Below are positions 1 through 7,815 of a stretch of 58,733 nt of DNA, piece after piece; position 1 is the first letter of the stretch, and each line of letters begins with the position of its first letter. Location of the stretch: NCBI GenBank assembly GCA_020446045.1, contig JAGRFM010000142.1, forward strand, positions 1 through 58,733, read 5' to 3'. The translations under genes were made by a program, and so were the position numbers. The notes under the pieces were generated by a model. The model made no database searches and had not been told where the DNA came from. It saw nothing but the letters and a program-made list of their open reading frames with translations. Origin of the DNA: Nitrosomonas sp. Lineage in GTDB: Bacteria; Pseudomonadota; Gammaproteobacteria; Burkholderiales; Nitrosomonadaceae.

Positions 1-1
1 T

Positions 2-355
2 GGGCATAGTATGGGTGATAAAACTTTGATTAAAGTTGGTCAGGCTTTAAAGAAACTTTGCAAACGCCCCGGTGATTACGCATTTCGCTTAGGTGGTGAA
101 GAATTTTGCGTGATCGCATCCAATATGAATTATCAGGAAACACTGACATTTGCTGAAATAATCATAACCGAAATCGAGGGTCTAAAAATCCCTAATGAAT
201 ACAGTGCAGTATCGAAGTATCTAACCGTATCGATCGGTTCTTTCGTTAGCGTACCAAAAAAAACAGAAACCACCGATTATTTCATGTCCATTGCAGACAA
301 GAATCTCTATCAGGCAAAAGGTGAAGGACGGAACAGGGTTATTGTCACCATATGA
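2..355 (+). CDS. Diguanylate cyclase, C-terminal part of GGDEF domain (5' end outside window)
   Basis: Only the last ~118 codons are present; the frame is open back to the window edge (G-H-S-M-G-D precedes the first Met at base 11), so the gene begins upstream. GHSMGDKTLIKVGQAL followed by RLGGEEF is the GGDEF-domain core; GGEEF is a catalytically competent variant of the active-site loop that binds GTP. SIGSFVSVP and ADKNLYQAKGEGRNRV match the end of the domain. The family makes cyclic di-GMP, usually under control of an N-terminal sensory domain, which here cannot be seen. Function of the domain is secure; the input signal is unknown. Confidence 0.9.
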   Translation, partial: GHSMGDKTLIKVGQALKKLCKRPGDYAFRLGGEEFCVIASNMNYQETLTFAEIIITEIEGLKIPNEYSAVSKYLTVSIGSFVSVPKKTETTDYFMSIADKNLYQAKGEGRNRVIVTI

Positions 356-438
356 CCCTTCCCGTCACTTACCTGATCATTAAAACTATTTCAATTCAAA
401 AATTGGTTTGTTTGGAACACCAAACTGAACAACGTCAA

Positions 439-678
439 TTAACTATGCTTGATTATGTCGTACAGTTGATCTTTCAATGAAAGCCGTTTCTTTTTAAGAC
501 CTTCCAAATATTCATCCGAAGTATTCTCCACGCCTTCTTCTATCCGGCGCACTTCACGGTCCACATGATGATAATCATCGAACATGCGTGCAAAGTGCGC
601 GTTCCCCATCTTCAATTCATGAATACGATCGTAATGTTCAGGGAATTCATGATGCAAATCGTGCTTTTCCGGGATCAT
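439..678 (-). CDS. YdcH/DUF465 family small protein
   Basis: A 79-residue, highly charged, His-rich and helical protein. The central pattern (MGNAHFARMFDDYHHVDREVRRIEEG, then a LKKKRLSLKDQLYDII helix) matches the YdcH (DUF465) family of short two-helix proteins, in which an N-terminal F-x-x-L-F/D-x-Y-H-x-x-D segment is typical. The ATG is preceded by AAGGAGG at a good distance, so the start is well supported. The molecular role of the family is not established. It stands alone between a convergent cyclic-di-GMP gene and a same-strand coiled-coil gene. Confidence 0.8.
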   Translation of the reverse strand: MIPEKHDLHHEFPEHYDRIHELKMGNAHFARMFDDYHHVDREVRRIEEGVENTSDEYLEGLKKKRLSLKDQLYDIIKHS

Positions 679-800
679 TTAACCTCCTTCTAACCCACTG
701 GTTCTAAAAATTTCACTAAGCCTTTCAAAAACACATTTTAATACTATGCGCTTCGGAGAGTACAATACTGATCAAAATCAAACTCGGCGGTGTTTGAAGA

Positions 801-1145
801 TTAAACAGCCACCTTGGCTGCAATTTTCACCGCATCGTCAATATAACCGGTTAATTTGACGACTTTACGGGCAGTATCAATGTTATCGTTAATTCCATCA
901 ATGGCCGTTTGTACATCAGTATTGATTCTTTCAATTTCATACTTGAGATTATCCACCTTGGACAACCAGTCGTCCAGTACCTTCGCTCGCAGTTTTTCGA
1001 TCTGTTCATCCAGGCGATTAATTTTTTCCGATAATGCTGCAGCTTCTTCGGTTTGACCACCAGCAATCAGATTCACTTTAACATCCAGGGCTTTACTTTT
1101 AATATCCAGTAAATTTCTTAGAATGTGTTGATTGGTTTCAGACAT
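801..1145 (-). CDS. Uncharacterised helical/coiled-coil protein
   Basis: A 114-residue protein not recognised as a named family. It is almost entirely helix-forming with heptad-like patterning (KINRLDEQIEKLRAKVLDDWLSK), then a central region rich in N and D, and an alanine/valine-rich C-terminus. The start at the ATG of MSETNQH is chosen because GGAG lies 8 nt upstream; a GTG two codons earlier is possible but too close to that site. It ends about 70 nt ahead of the 3' end of the lipoprotein gene at 1214, and the same strand and spacing suggest the two are co-transcribed, with the lipoprotein first. No signal peptide. Possibly a cytoplasmic or periplasm-adjacent partner of the lipoprotein (inference). 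Confidence 0.65.
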   Translation of the reverse strand: MSETNQHILRNLLDIKSKALDVKVNLIAGGQTEEAAALSEKINRLDEQIEKLRAKVLDDWLSKVDNLKYEIERINTDVQTAIDGINDNIDTARKVVKLTGYIDDAVKIAAKVAV

Positions 1146-1213
1146 TGCCACTTCTCCCTATTTCAAGTTCGGCCGTAGCCGAATCAACTGTTCCAACAGC
1201 GCCCCTCATTGTT

Positions 1214-2257
1214 TTAGAACATTGGGGTAAACATGGGTTGATCAATACCGCTACCCATGTCATTGACCTGCTTCAAGTCCTTGTATCTTTTCCAAACATT
1301 TTCAATCGCGTCTTTCAAACTGCCAAAAGATGGCAATCGATTTGTTTTCAAACCGATACTCAACTGCCTGTGAGAAAATGCCAAAACAGTGTAAGTCTCA
1401 TTGAATGCCTTGAGCATCTCAAGCGCCGCAACAGTTTGTTCACTCGCAGCCAGCATTTCGTAAGAAATCTGCTCTTGTTGCTCACGGTTTGCCGTTGTAT
1501 AAGCATCAATCAATTCATCCCGGGTTAACTCATATTCGGCGACGATTTCATTACGCGTGATTCTGATTGCAGCCTGGGCATGTTCTATGGCGGCATTGAT
1601 GATCTCCTGGTTGTCGTCCAGAATCTTTATCAGCATGTCTTTACGATTCCTTTGAACGGCTTCAAACGCTGCCGTACTGGCAATTGTTGAGAACAAAGCA
1701 AAACCGGATGAGGTCACTTTTTCATTCTGATTAAACTTTTTAACCGCATTATTCAGATTGCTGTTAAGATCGCTGCCTAACTGCCTGAATTCATCTTCGC
1801 TAATGCGTTCATCACCGGCCAGGGTGGCCAACAGATAGGCATATTTTTCAAATGCTGAATTCAACTCAATCAAAGCTTCATCAAAACGTTTCAGCTTCAT
1901 GAATAATGGTTCATCATTTCTTCCTGAGAATTTATATTCGTAGCCGAACAAATTCTCACTGTCAAAATCAAGTGCCAATTGGTTGATTTTTCTTAGATCA
2001 CCGGAAATTTCATACATTTCCCTGAGCTTAACGGTTTCAACATGTGGCTTGATGACCGTATCGATAGTAATAATGTCATCCACCGCGACATTAAACGCAT
2101 CAAAAGATTTTGTATCGATTGTGGTGCATGCTGAAATAAATAAGATCAAGCACACGCTCAGGCAGCGTACAATTATTTTTCTCAGTTGAACAGGGAGACA
2201 CATCCCAGACACTATCAAGCCGTCTTTTTTTATCTTGTTTTGCGTTGGACTTTTCAT
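1214..2257 (-). CDS. Putative lipoprotein, helical, function unknown
   Basis: The start is set at the ATG of MKSPTQNK because AAGGAG lies 9 nt upstream; a longer reading from a GTG would overlap the upstream gene. The N-terminus has basic residues, a hydrophobic stretch (CLSVCLILFIS) and a lipobox ending ISAC-T, so cleavage and lipidation at that Cys are expected. The mature part of about 300 residues is mostly helical and charged, with a hydrophobic SGFALFSTIASTAAFEAV segment near the middle and ending MFTPMF. No known family was recognised. It lies between a DCC oxidoreductase and a helical small protein on the same strand. Lipoprotein nature is well supported; function is not. Confidence 0.7.
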   Translation of the reverse strand: MKSPTQNKIKKDGLIVSGMCLPVQLRKIIVRCLSVCLILFISACTTIDTKSFDAFNVAVDDIITIDTVIKPHVETVKLREMYEISGDLRKINQLALDFDSENLFGYEYKFSGRNDEPLFMKLKRFDEALIELNSAFEKYAYLLATLAGDERISEDEFRQLGSDLNSNLNNAVKKFNQNEKVTSSGFALFSTIASTAAFEAVQRNRKDMLIKILDDNQEIINAAIEHAQAAIRITRNEIVAEYELTRDELIDAYTTANREQQEQISYEMLAASEQTVAALEMLKAFNETYTVLAFSHRQLSIGLKTNRLPSFGSLKDAIENVWKRYKDLKQVNDMGSGIDQPMFTPMF

Positions 2258-2309
2258 GACATTTGACTCCTTATCGACGAATGGAATAAAAATAATATCA
2301 TCTTTGCGG

Positions 2310-2699
2310 CTAAAGCCGTCCACTGGCTTTCAAACGCCGCTTAACCATCCAACGGTATACCATCGACAAAGCAGTGCGGATAACCGGCAAACCAATCAAC
2401 CAGGCGAATGGCTTGAGCCGTGGAACGCGTTGCATCAGTAGAATATAAGCATCGAGTTCGGAGAACACTTCCTGCCGCTCATTACGGACATGCAATTCTG
2501 TCATGGCTTTGTAGGGATCGATTCCCTGTTGACGCAATTGTTCTTCTTGTCCGGTAATGTCAAACCAGCATACGTCTTTACCAGCCTCGCCCGCCATTTT
2601 TTCATAGTTTGCCCTGTCCTTGATGCAACTTGGACAGGCGCCATCGTAATAAACGGTAATTTTTACCTGATCGGGGTTGTCTTCCTTACTGTGTTCCAT
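2310..2699 (-). CDS. DCC-family thiol-disulfide oxidoreductase (DUF393)
   Basis: A 129-residue protein with the thioredoxin-like N-terminus TVYYDGACPSCIKD; the CPSC at residues 22-25 is the CxxC redox site typical of the DCC1/DUF393 family. A second conserved feature is DITGQEEQLRQQGIDP followed by MTELHV, and a hydrophobic C-terminal helix (PFAWLIGLPVIRTALSMVYRWM) as in other members. The start at MEHSKED is preferred over a Met two codons earlier because GGAG is 7 nt upstream of it. Members probably act in dithiol/disulfide exchange; substrates are unknown. A MITE begins 26 bp upstream of the start, so its native promoter may be displaced. Confidence 0.85.
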   Translation of the reverse strand: MEHSKEDNPDQVKITVYYDGACPSCIKDRANYEKMAGEAGKDVCWFDITGQEEQLRQQGIDPYKAMTELHVRNERQEVFSELDAYILLMQRVPRLKPFAWLIGLPVIRTALSMVYRWMVKRRLKASGRL

Positions 2700-2725
2700 G
2701 ACCATTCTCCATAAGCGCAGTTAAA

Positions 2726-2961
2726 CCTAAAAACCTCAGTTGACCGTTACAAAAAAGTACAAACTTGATGAATAAAAATATACATTTCAGGAAAATACTT
2801 TAACCTGGATGGTGAGCAACACTATGCTATTTATAGCCCATTGTTTTTTACTTTTCGCGGTATTGCAATTCGTTGTAATAACAGGTTATTACGCCTCATT
2901 GCGTCTTGCTAAAAATAAAAAAACAAAGCACTCTAAACACCATCCAACTGATGTTTTTAGG
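2726..2961. mobile_element. MITE-1 copy A (236 bp, TSD TTAAA)
   Basis: The ends are inverted repeats: CCTAAAAACCTCAGTTG on the left and CAACTGATGTTTTTAGG on the right (one mismatch in 17). The element is flanked by a perfect 5-bp direct repeat TTAAA (2721-2725 and 2962-2966), the mark of a transposition event. It has no transposase frame; the interior is AT-rich. Copies with the same ends are at 25370-25601 (inverted) and 50012-50245. It sits between the stop of a GNAT gene and the start of the DCC gene. Confidence 0.9.
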
Positions 2962-2977
2962 TTAAATCCTTTTGCGG

Positions 2978-3415
2978 TTACTTCGTTTCCATCACGGTGT
3001 GATGTTTTAAACAATCGACCTGCTCGAATCCAAGCTTTTGATATAAGCGATAAGCTCCCCTATTGGCGTGCAGGACACGCAAGCGCAATGGCAAACTGAG
3101 TTTGCGTGCCCGGACAATAAGCTGGCTTATGACTTCACTGCCGATACCCTGATTCTGATACTGCGGGCTAATCTGAATCTCATCCAACCACAGAAAACCG
3201 TCTTGTTCGAGCACAATAAACATGCCCACCGATTCACTTTGTTTCATGATAACTTCAATCTTTTTAGTTTCCCAGGCTTCCAGGAATAAACCCAGTTCTT
3301 CATCATCATCCCAGTAACCGAATTCTTCAATGATTAATTCCCGGTAAACCGTATGATGTAAATCAAGCAGCCAGTCGTAATCAGCCACTTGGACGGAGCG
3401 AATCTGTAATGTCAT
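2978..3415 (-). CDS. GNAT-family N-acetyltransferase
   Basis: A 145-residue single GNAT domain. The signature is the beta4/alpha3 acetyl-CoA loop: LDEIQISPQYQNQGIGSEVISQL (Q-x-x-G-I-G pyrophosphate-binding motif), followed by LRLRVLHANRGAYRLYQKLGFE, the usual C-terminal N-x-x-A-x-x-L-Y-x-x-x-G-F motif. The N-terminus (VQVADYDWLLDLHHTVYRELIIEEFGYWDDD) resembles members acting on small molecules, but the substrate cannot be told. Its ATG overlaps the dinB stop by 4 bases (ATGA), so it is translationally coupled to dinB. MITE-1 copy A begins 16 bp past its stop codon. Confidence 0.88.
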   Translation of the reverse strand: MTLQIRSVQVADYDWLLDLHHTVYRELIIEEFGYWDDDEELGLFLEAWETKKIEVIMKQSESVGMFIVLEQDGFLWLDEIQISPQYQNQGIGSEVISQLIVRARKLSLPLRLRVLHANRGAYRLYQKLGFEQVDCLKHHTVMETK

Positions 3416-4632
3416 AATTCTTCAAAAAACAGCGGCAACACCTGCTGAATGGAATAACCGTCCCTGGTATTCGAATTATCAGGCAATAAAGAGCTGACTT
3501 TCACACCCAACAGGCGCAGCTTTTTTGTTAATTGAACACGCCGCAGGCACTCACTTGCGGCGCGGCGTATCTGCCGGGCGTCTGCCGTATGCACTGGTAG
3601 CGTAAAATCACGCGTTACGGTATGGAAGTCCTCAAAACGCAGTTTAATACCGATTGTTCGTCCGATATAACCTTTACGCTTCAGGTCTGCTGCAACCTGC
3701 ACACATAACGCGGTAAAAATTTCCGTCAACACCGGACGATCCAGTTTCGGATGAAGGTCGCGTTCGAATGTCGTCTCACGGCTGATGGACTTGGGTTCGG
3801 AATGGGTTTCCACCGGACGATGATCGATTCCATGCGCAACGTTATGCAACCAGATTGCATAACTGCGCCCGAAATGCATTTGTAGCAAAGCCGGCTCAGT
3901 CTTTGCCAGCTCGGCGATAGTCTTAATGCCCATCGCATCCAGCTTTTGCGCTGCCTTGGGGCCGATACCGTTGATTTTGTGTACCGGCAGCGGCCAGATC
4001 CGCTCAGGAATATCGGACATCCCGAGCACGGTGATGCCATCGGGCTTATCGAGATCCGAGCAGATTTTGGCCAGCAGCTTATTCGGCGCGATACCAATCG
4101 TGCAGGTTAACCCGGTTGCATCGCGTATCGCCTGTTTAATGCGCTGCGCAAGCGTTACGGTTTCATCAAGTATAGCGCTCAGATCAATGTAAATTTCATC
4201 GATTCCGGTATTCTCAATATGAGGCGTGATTGTGGCGACAACCGCTTTGAACTGACGTGAATAATACCGATAGGCATTGAAATCCACCGGTAACAGAAAA
4301 GCGTCGGGGGCCAGTTGTGCGGCTTTCATCACACCCATACCGGAAGAAATTCCAAATGTACGCGCCTCGTAGGTTGCGGTGGTGATTACACCACGCCCGG
4401 CATAATCACGCAGACGGTAAAAATGCCTTTGCCCATTTATCTGCATAACCGGTTGATGTTCATTACGCCCGCCAATGACAACCGGCTTACCGCGCAATTC
4501 AGGATAACGCAATAACTCAACCGACGCATAAAACGCATCCATATCCAGATGCGCTATACGGCGCTGTACCTGCACCTGTACCTGTTCCTGCACCTGGTTT
4601 TGTTGCAATCGCTGCCGTTCCGAATCTTTCAT
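3412..4632 (-). CDS. dinB: DNA polymerase IV (Y-family)
   Basis: Translesion DNA polymerase. DMDAFYASVE (Asp30 and Asp32) and GIDEIYIDLS (Asp145, Glu146) give the metal-binding catalytic carboxylates of Y-family polymerases. A helix-hairpin-helix (INGIGPKAAQKLDAMGIKTIAEL) and the little-finger domain (SRETTFERDL, LRLLGVKVSSL) follow, and the end resembles a beta-clamp-binding tail (QQVLPLFFEEL). At 406 aa it is longer than the usual ~350 because of an N-terminal Gln/Val-rich run before residue 25 and a ~20-residue insertion after VVIGG that contains FYRLRDYAGRGVITT. No LexA operator was identified. It is followed by an overlapping GNAT gene. Confidence 0.95.
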   Translation of the reverse strand: MKDSERQRLQQNQVQEQVQVQVQRRIAHLDMDAFYASVELLRYPELRGKPVVIGGRNEHQPVMQINGQRHFYRLRDYAGRGVITTATYEARTFGISSGMGVMKAAQLAPDAFLLPVDFNAYRYYSRQFKAVVATITPHIENTGIDEIYIDLSAILDETVTLAQRIKQAIRDATGLTCTIGIAPNKLLAKICSDLDKPDGITVLGMSDIPERIWPLPVHKINGIGPKAAQKLDAMGIKTIAELAKTEPALLQMHFGRSYAIWLHNVAHGIDHRPVETHSEPKSISRETTFERDLHPKLDRPVLTEIFTALCVQVAADLKRKGYIGRTIGIKLRFEDFHTVTRDFTLPVHTADARQIRRAASECLRRVQLTKKLRLLGVKVSSLLPDNSNTRDGYSIQQVLPLFFEEL

Positions 4633-4748
4633 GCCAGAAAAGTACGCATTTTGTTATGTATCCGATTAAATGTCGAATCGATGAATATCAAGAACAATGG
4701 TATTATCCAACAAACCACCCCAAACCAAGACAGATTCTATCATTTCGC

Positions 4749-5147
4749 ATGCCCGGTAAAAACAAAACCCAAGCACAGTGTCCCTGCGGAACCGGGAGCA
4801 CTTATCCAGAATGCTGCGGGCGATACCTGGAACAAGAGGAAGTTCCCGAACATGCGGAAGCGTTGATGCGTTCTCGTTACACGGCTTATACACTGAATTG
4901 TGAGGATTACCTGCTGGCCACCTGGCATTCCGATACCCGTCCGGCTGCCCTGAATCTCACGGATGGACCGCAACACAAATGGCTGGGTTTAATCATAAAA
5001 AAGCATGAGCAATCCGCACCGGATCAAGCGGTTGTCGAATTTGTCGCACGCTACAAAATCGGCGGTAAAGCACACCGTTTACATGAAATCAGCCGCTTCG
5101 TACTTGAAGAAGAGCGGTGGTTTTACGTTGATGGTGATATTATCTGA
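4749..5147 (+). CDS. YchJ/UPF0225 family protein with SEC-C motif
   Basis: The start is placed at MPGKNKTQAQ since the family begins just before its metal-binding motif; an upstream ATG at 4656 is open but adds 31 residues unlike the family. CPCGTGSTYPECCGRYL is a SEC-C type zinc-binding motif (C-x-C-x8-C-C). AEALMRSRYTAYTLNCEDYLLATWH and the later FVARYKIGGKAHRLHEISRFVLEEERWFYVDG are the conserved YchJ middle and C-terminal NTF2-like parts. The role of the family is not established. It is followed closely by a polyphosphate kinase gene on the same strand. Confidence 0.88.
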   Translation: MPGKNKTQAQCPCGTGSTYPECCGRYLEQEEVPEHAEALMRSRYTAYTLNCEDYLLATWHSDTRPAALNLTDGPQHKWLGLIIKKHEQSAPDQAVVEFVARYKIGGKAHRLHEISRFVLEEERWFYVDGDII

Positions 5148-5176
5148 TCAATAGGCACATGACAGGAACCGGCTGT

Positions 5177-5935
5177 ATGGACAAAGAAACCTATAAAAAA
5201 ACACTTTACAACTTGCAAGTCGAACTCGTCAAATTCAACAAAACCGTCATAGAGCAAGGCAAAAAAGTCTTTATCCTGTTCGAAGGTCGCGATGCCGCGG
5301 GTAAAGACGGCATCATCAAGCGTTTTTGCGAACACCTCAGCCCGCGCGAAGTCCGGATTGTTGCGCTGGGCACGCCTTCAGACCGCGAAAAATCAGCCTG
5401 GTATTTTCAACGGTATGTTCCCCATCTGCCCGTCTCGGGTGAAATCGTTTTATTTAACCGCAGTTGGTATAACCGTGCCGGTGTCGAACGGGTGATGAAT
5501 TTTTGCAATGAAGCCGAATACCTGAAATTCATGGATGAAGTCGGTAATTTTGAACACATGCTGGAGCGGGCCGACATGATTTTTTTCAAATACTATCTCG
5601 ATATCTCAAAACAGGAACAGGCAAAACGGCTGAAAGCACGCAAGGACAACCCGCTCAAACAATGGAAAATGAGCCCTATCGATAAAAAAGCACAGGAAAT
5701 GTGGAAAGCGTATTCCGAGGCCAGGGACGCCATGTTTGCGAAAACCAGCTTTGTTTATTCGCCCTGGTATATCGCCCACTGCGATAACAAAAGAAACACG
5801 CATATTCAGGTGATCCGGCATTTCCTGAGCCATGTAAGTTATCAGGGCAAAGACGAGGAAAAACTGATTTACGATCCGTCAATCGTATTTGAATTCGACA
5901 CCGCCTGTTACGAAAAGGATTTGATTGCGCCGTAG
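5177..5935 (+). CDS. ppk2: Polyphosphate kinase 2 (PPK2 family)
   Basis: Transfers phosphate between polyphosphate and nucleotides; family members mostly run from polyP to NDP or NMP. Walker A is EGRDAAGKDGIIKRF; the second core motif is LFNRSWYNRAGVERVMNFC; the lid region is RLKARKDNPLKQWKMSPIDKKA, followed by SPWYIAHCDNKRNTHIQVIRHFL. Length (252 aa from the chosen Met) fits a single-domain enzyme. The start MDKETYKK has AGGA 9 nt upstream; an ATG 6 codons earlier is possible. Subclass, and so preferred nucleotide, cannot be fixed by eye. It begins shortly after the YchJ-like gene and is convergent with the flavoprotein gene. Confidence 0.93.
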   Translation: MDKETYKKTLYNLQVELVKFNKTVIEQGKKVFILFEGRDAAGKDGIIKRFCEHLSPREVRIVALGTPSDREKSAWYFQRYVPHLPVSGEIVLFNRSWYNRAGVERVMNFCNEAEYLKFMDEVGNFEHMLERADMIFFKYYLDISKQEQAKRLKARKDNPLKQWKMSPIDKKAQEMWKAYSEARDAMFAKTSFVYSPWYIAHCDNKRNTHIQVIRHFLSHVSYQGKDEEKLIYDPSIVFEFDTACYEKDLIAP

Positions 5936-5957
5936 TGTTTGTAAGTGTTCTAAACGA

Positions 5958-7166
5958 TTAGACAGCCTGACCGGCTGCATATCCCGAAGCCCAGGCCCAC
6001 TGGAAATTAAAACCGCCCAATTGTCCGGTCACATCAACCACCTCGCCGATAAAATAAAGCCCCGGCACCTGTCTGGCTTCCATCGTCTTGGAAGACAACG
6101 CGTGCGTATCGACGCCGCCAACGGTTACTTCGGCCTTTTTGTAGCCTGCTCTGCCGCTTGGTACCAGCTGCCAGTCATGCAGCGCATCTGCAATCTGCCG
6201 TAACTCACCGTCTTGATACTGTTTGACCGGTTTAACGGTTTGCGCCAAACGGGGCAGAACGGTGTCGCACCAGATTTTGACAAAACGTCGCGGCAAATAA
6301 TGGGCCAGCAGATTCTGCAACATTTGGTTGCTTTTTCTATGCTGTTGAAAAATATCCAGCAAATTCTGCTGGGGTAGCAAATTGATATGGATTGCTGTGC
6401 CGGGCTTCCAGTACGAGGAAATCTGCAATATCGCCGGCCCGCTGAGCCCGCGGTGCGTGAGCAGAATATTTTCCCGGAACACGACACCATCACAACCGAC
6501 TTCGGCCTCCATCGCAATACCAGCCATGTTTGTAAACCCGGAAAAATCATCCTGCGAAAATGTCAGCCCCACCAGACCGGGATGTAATGACGTAACCGAA
6601 ATACCGAACTGTTTTGCAATACGGTAGCCGAAATCACTCGCGCCAATTTGCGGTATCGACAATCCGCCGGTGGCGATCACCAATGCTCTTGCCGTCAATG
6701 TGTTACGGTCGGTTTTGATGGTAAACCTTGATTGAGCAGCTTGTTGGTGACTGCCTTCAGCATAATCCACATTTAAAACCTTGGACGGCATTTGCCATTT
6801 CACACCGGCATCGTCACATTCTGTTTTGAGCAGATCGATAATCTGCTGCGAACTGTCATCGCAAAACAACTGCCCAAGTTTTTTTTCATGAAAACGGATA
6901 CCGTGCTTTCTCAACAGCGCGATAAAATCCTGCGGCGCAAACCGGGCTAAAGCCGAGCGGCAGAAATACGGATTACCGGACAGGTAATGTTCGGGACTGG
7001 CATATTGATTGGTGAAATTGCACCGCCCGCCACCCGAGATACGGATTTTCTCGGCCAGCCTGGGCGCATGGTCTACCAGCACCACAGACCGTCCGCGCTT
7101 GCCAGCTTCCACAGCGCACATCATCCCCGCCGCACCGGCGCCAATGATCACGACATCCACGTTCAC
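5958..7166 (-). CDS. HI0933/YhiN-family FAD-dependent oxidoreductase
   Basis: A flavoprotein of about 402 aa. The N-terminal Rossmann motif is VVIIGAGAAGMMCAVEAGKRG, and KIRISGGGRCNFTN is the hallmark of the HI0933 family. LVIATGGLSIPQIGASDFGYRIA is the second FAD contact, and the C-terminus has PGLYFIGEVVDVTGQLGGFNFQWAWASGYAAG, also a family signature. The enzymatic reaction of this family is not well defined. It is convergent with ppk2, and a short DUF2909 gene lies 92 bp upstream on the same strand. Confidence 0.92.
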   Translation of the reverse strand: MNVDVVIIGAGAAGMMCAVEAGKRGRSVVLVDHAPRLAEKIRISGGGRCNFTNQYASPEHYLSGNPYFCRSALARFAPQDFIALLRKHGIRFHEKKLGQLFCDDSSQQIIDLLKTECDDAGVKWQMPSKVLNVDYAEGSHQQAAQSRFTIKTDRNTLTARALVIATGGLSIPQIGASDFGYRIAKQFGISVTSLHPGLVGLTFSQDDFSGFTNMAGIAMEAEVGCDGVVFRENILLTHRGLSGPAILQISSYWKPGTAIHINLLPQQNLLDIFQQHRKSNQMLQNLLAHYLPRRFVKIWCDTVLPRLAQTVKPVKQYQDGELRQIADALHDWQLVPSGRAGYKKAEVTVGGVDTHALSSKTMEARQVPGLYFIGEVVDVTGQLGGFNFQWAWASGYAAGQAV

Positions 7167-7258
7167 ATTAATTCATGCAGAAGTGGTTTTGTAATGGCAT
7201 TGTTAATGACTTTACGGATCTTGCGCCTGGAATCGGACAAGACCCGTTGACTTCAAGG

Positions 7259-7438
7259 TTATTGGGTGAAATAACTATACGTCATCATAATCACGAACAG
7301 CAGTATGGATACGCCAATACGTATACTTAACGACCTGACCATACGCGTTGAATCACCGGTGTCTTTATACATGTAATACAGCGCGGAAGCCATGCTGTAG
7401 ACAATAACAAGAAATAAAATTGCTGCTAAAAATTTCAA
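7259..7438 (-). CDS. DUF2909-family small membrane protein (TTG start)
   Basis: A 59-residue protein that starts at TTG with GAGG 7 nt upstream. The sequence LKFLAAILFLVIVYSMASAL forms one membrane helix, then YYMYKDTGDSTRMVRSLSIR, a short loop with the conserved GDS-x-R-M-V-R-x-L-x-x-R pattern, then IGVSILLFVIMMTYSYFTQ, a second helix. This two-helix hairpin with the central KD-x-GDS motif matches the DUF2909 (twin-transmembrane) proteins, often found near cytochrome oxidase genes in betaproteobacteria. No oxidase genes are visible here. Function unknown. The TTG start and short length make it easy to miss. Confidence 0.8.
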   Translation of the reverse strand: MKFLAAILFLVIVYSMASALYYMYKDTGDSTRMVRSLSIRIGVSILLFVIMMTYSYFTQ

Positions 7439-7672
7439 TGGTTTACCTCGGAATCACTTGAATCAAATTAAGCCGATCAGTTTAGCTGAGATTGATGGAT
7501 TAATCCAATGGGTTATTAAGAAGCCTTAAACAAGGTAATTATTAATATATGGACAATTCATGGATTTTACAACTGTCATCATTTGATTAAATGCTAGGGA
7601 TACTGCTAAGATTCATCACTCATTAATGTTAAAGCGCGCACATGTTCATGTAATTAAAAAAGAGGGGGACAG

Positions 7673-7815
7673 GTAGCAAGAGAACAACCATATGATATCT
7701 TTATCAGCTATGCGCATGCTGATAATGAAACCCCTTTCAGTTCCTCAGCAGAATTGGGTTGGATAGAGCGCGCTTGCAGTTAATCTGAATATCGACCCCA
7801 ATAGGAAAACCTCTT
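7673..7815 (+). pseudogene. Remnant of a TIR-domain protein
   Basis: The frame from 7673 to a stop at 7781-7783 encodes YDIFISYAHADNETPF followed by GWIERACS, which reads as the first strand, helix and Gly-Trp of a bacterial TIR domain. No in-frame ATG, GTG or TTG lies between the preceding stop and YDIF, although a purine-rich AGAGGGGG stands where a ribosome site would be. After the stop another frame (VNLNIDPNRKTS) may continue the homology, suggesting a small deletion and frameshift. TIR domains in bacteria commonly cleave NAD+ in defence systems. The fragment abuts the SLATT gene, so the pair is probably a broken two-part effector locus (inference). Confidence 0.6.
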
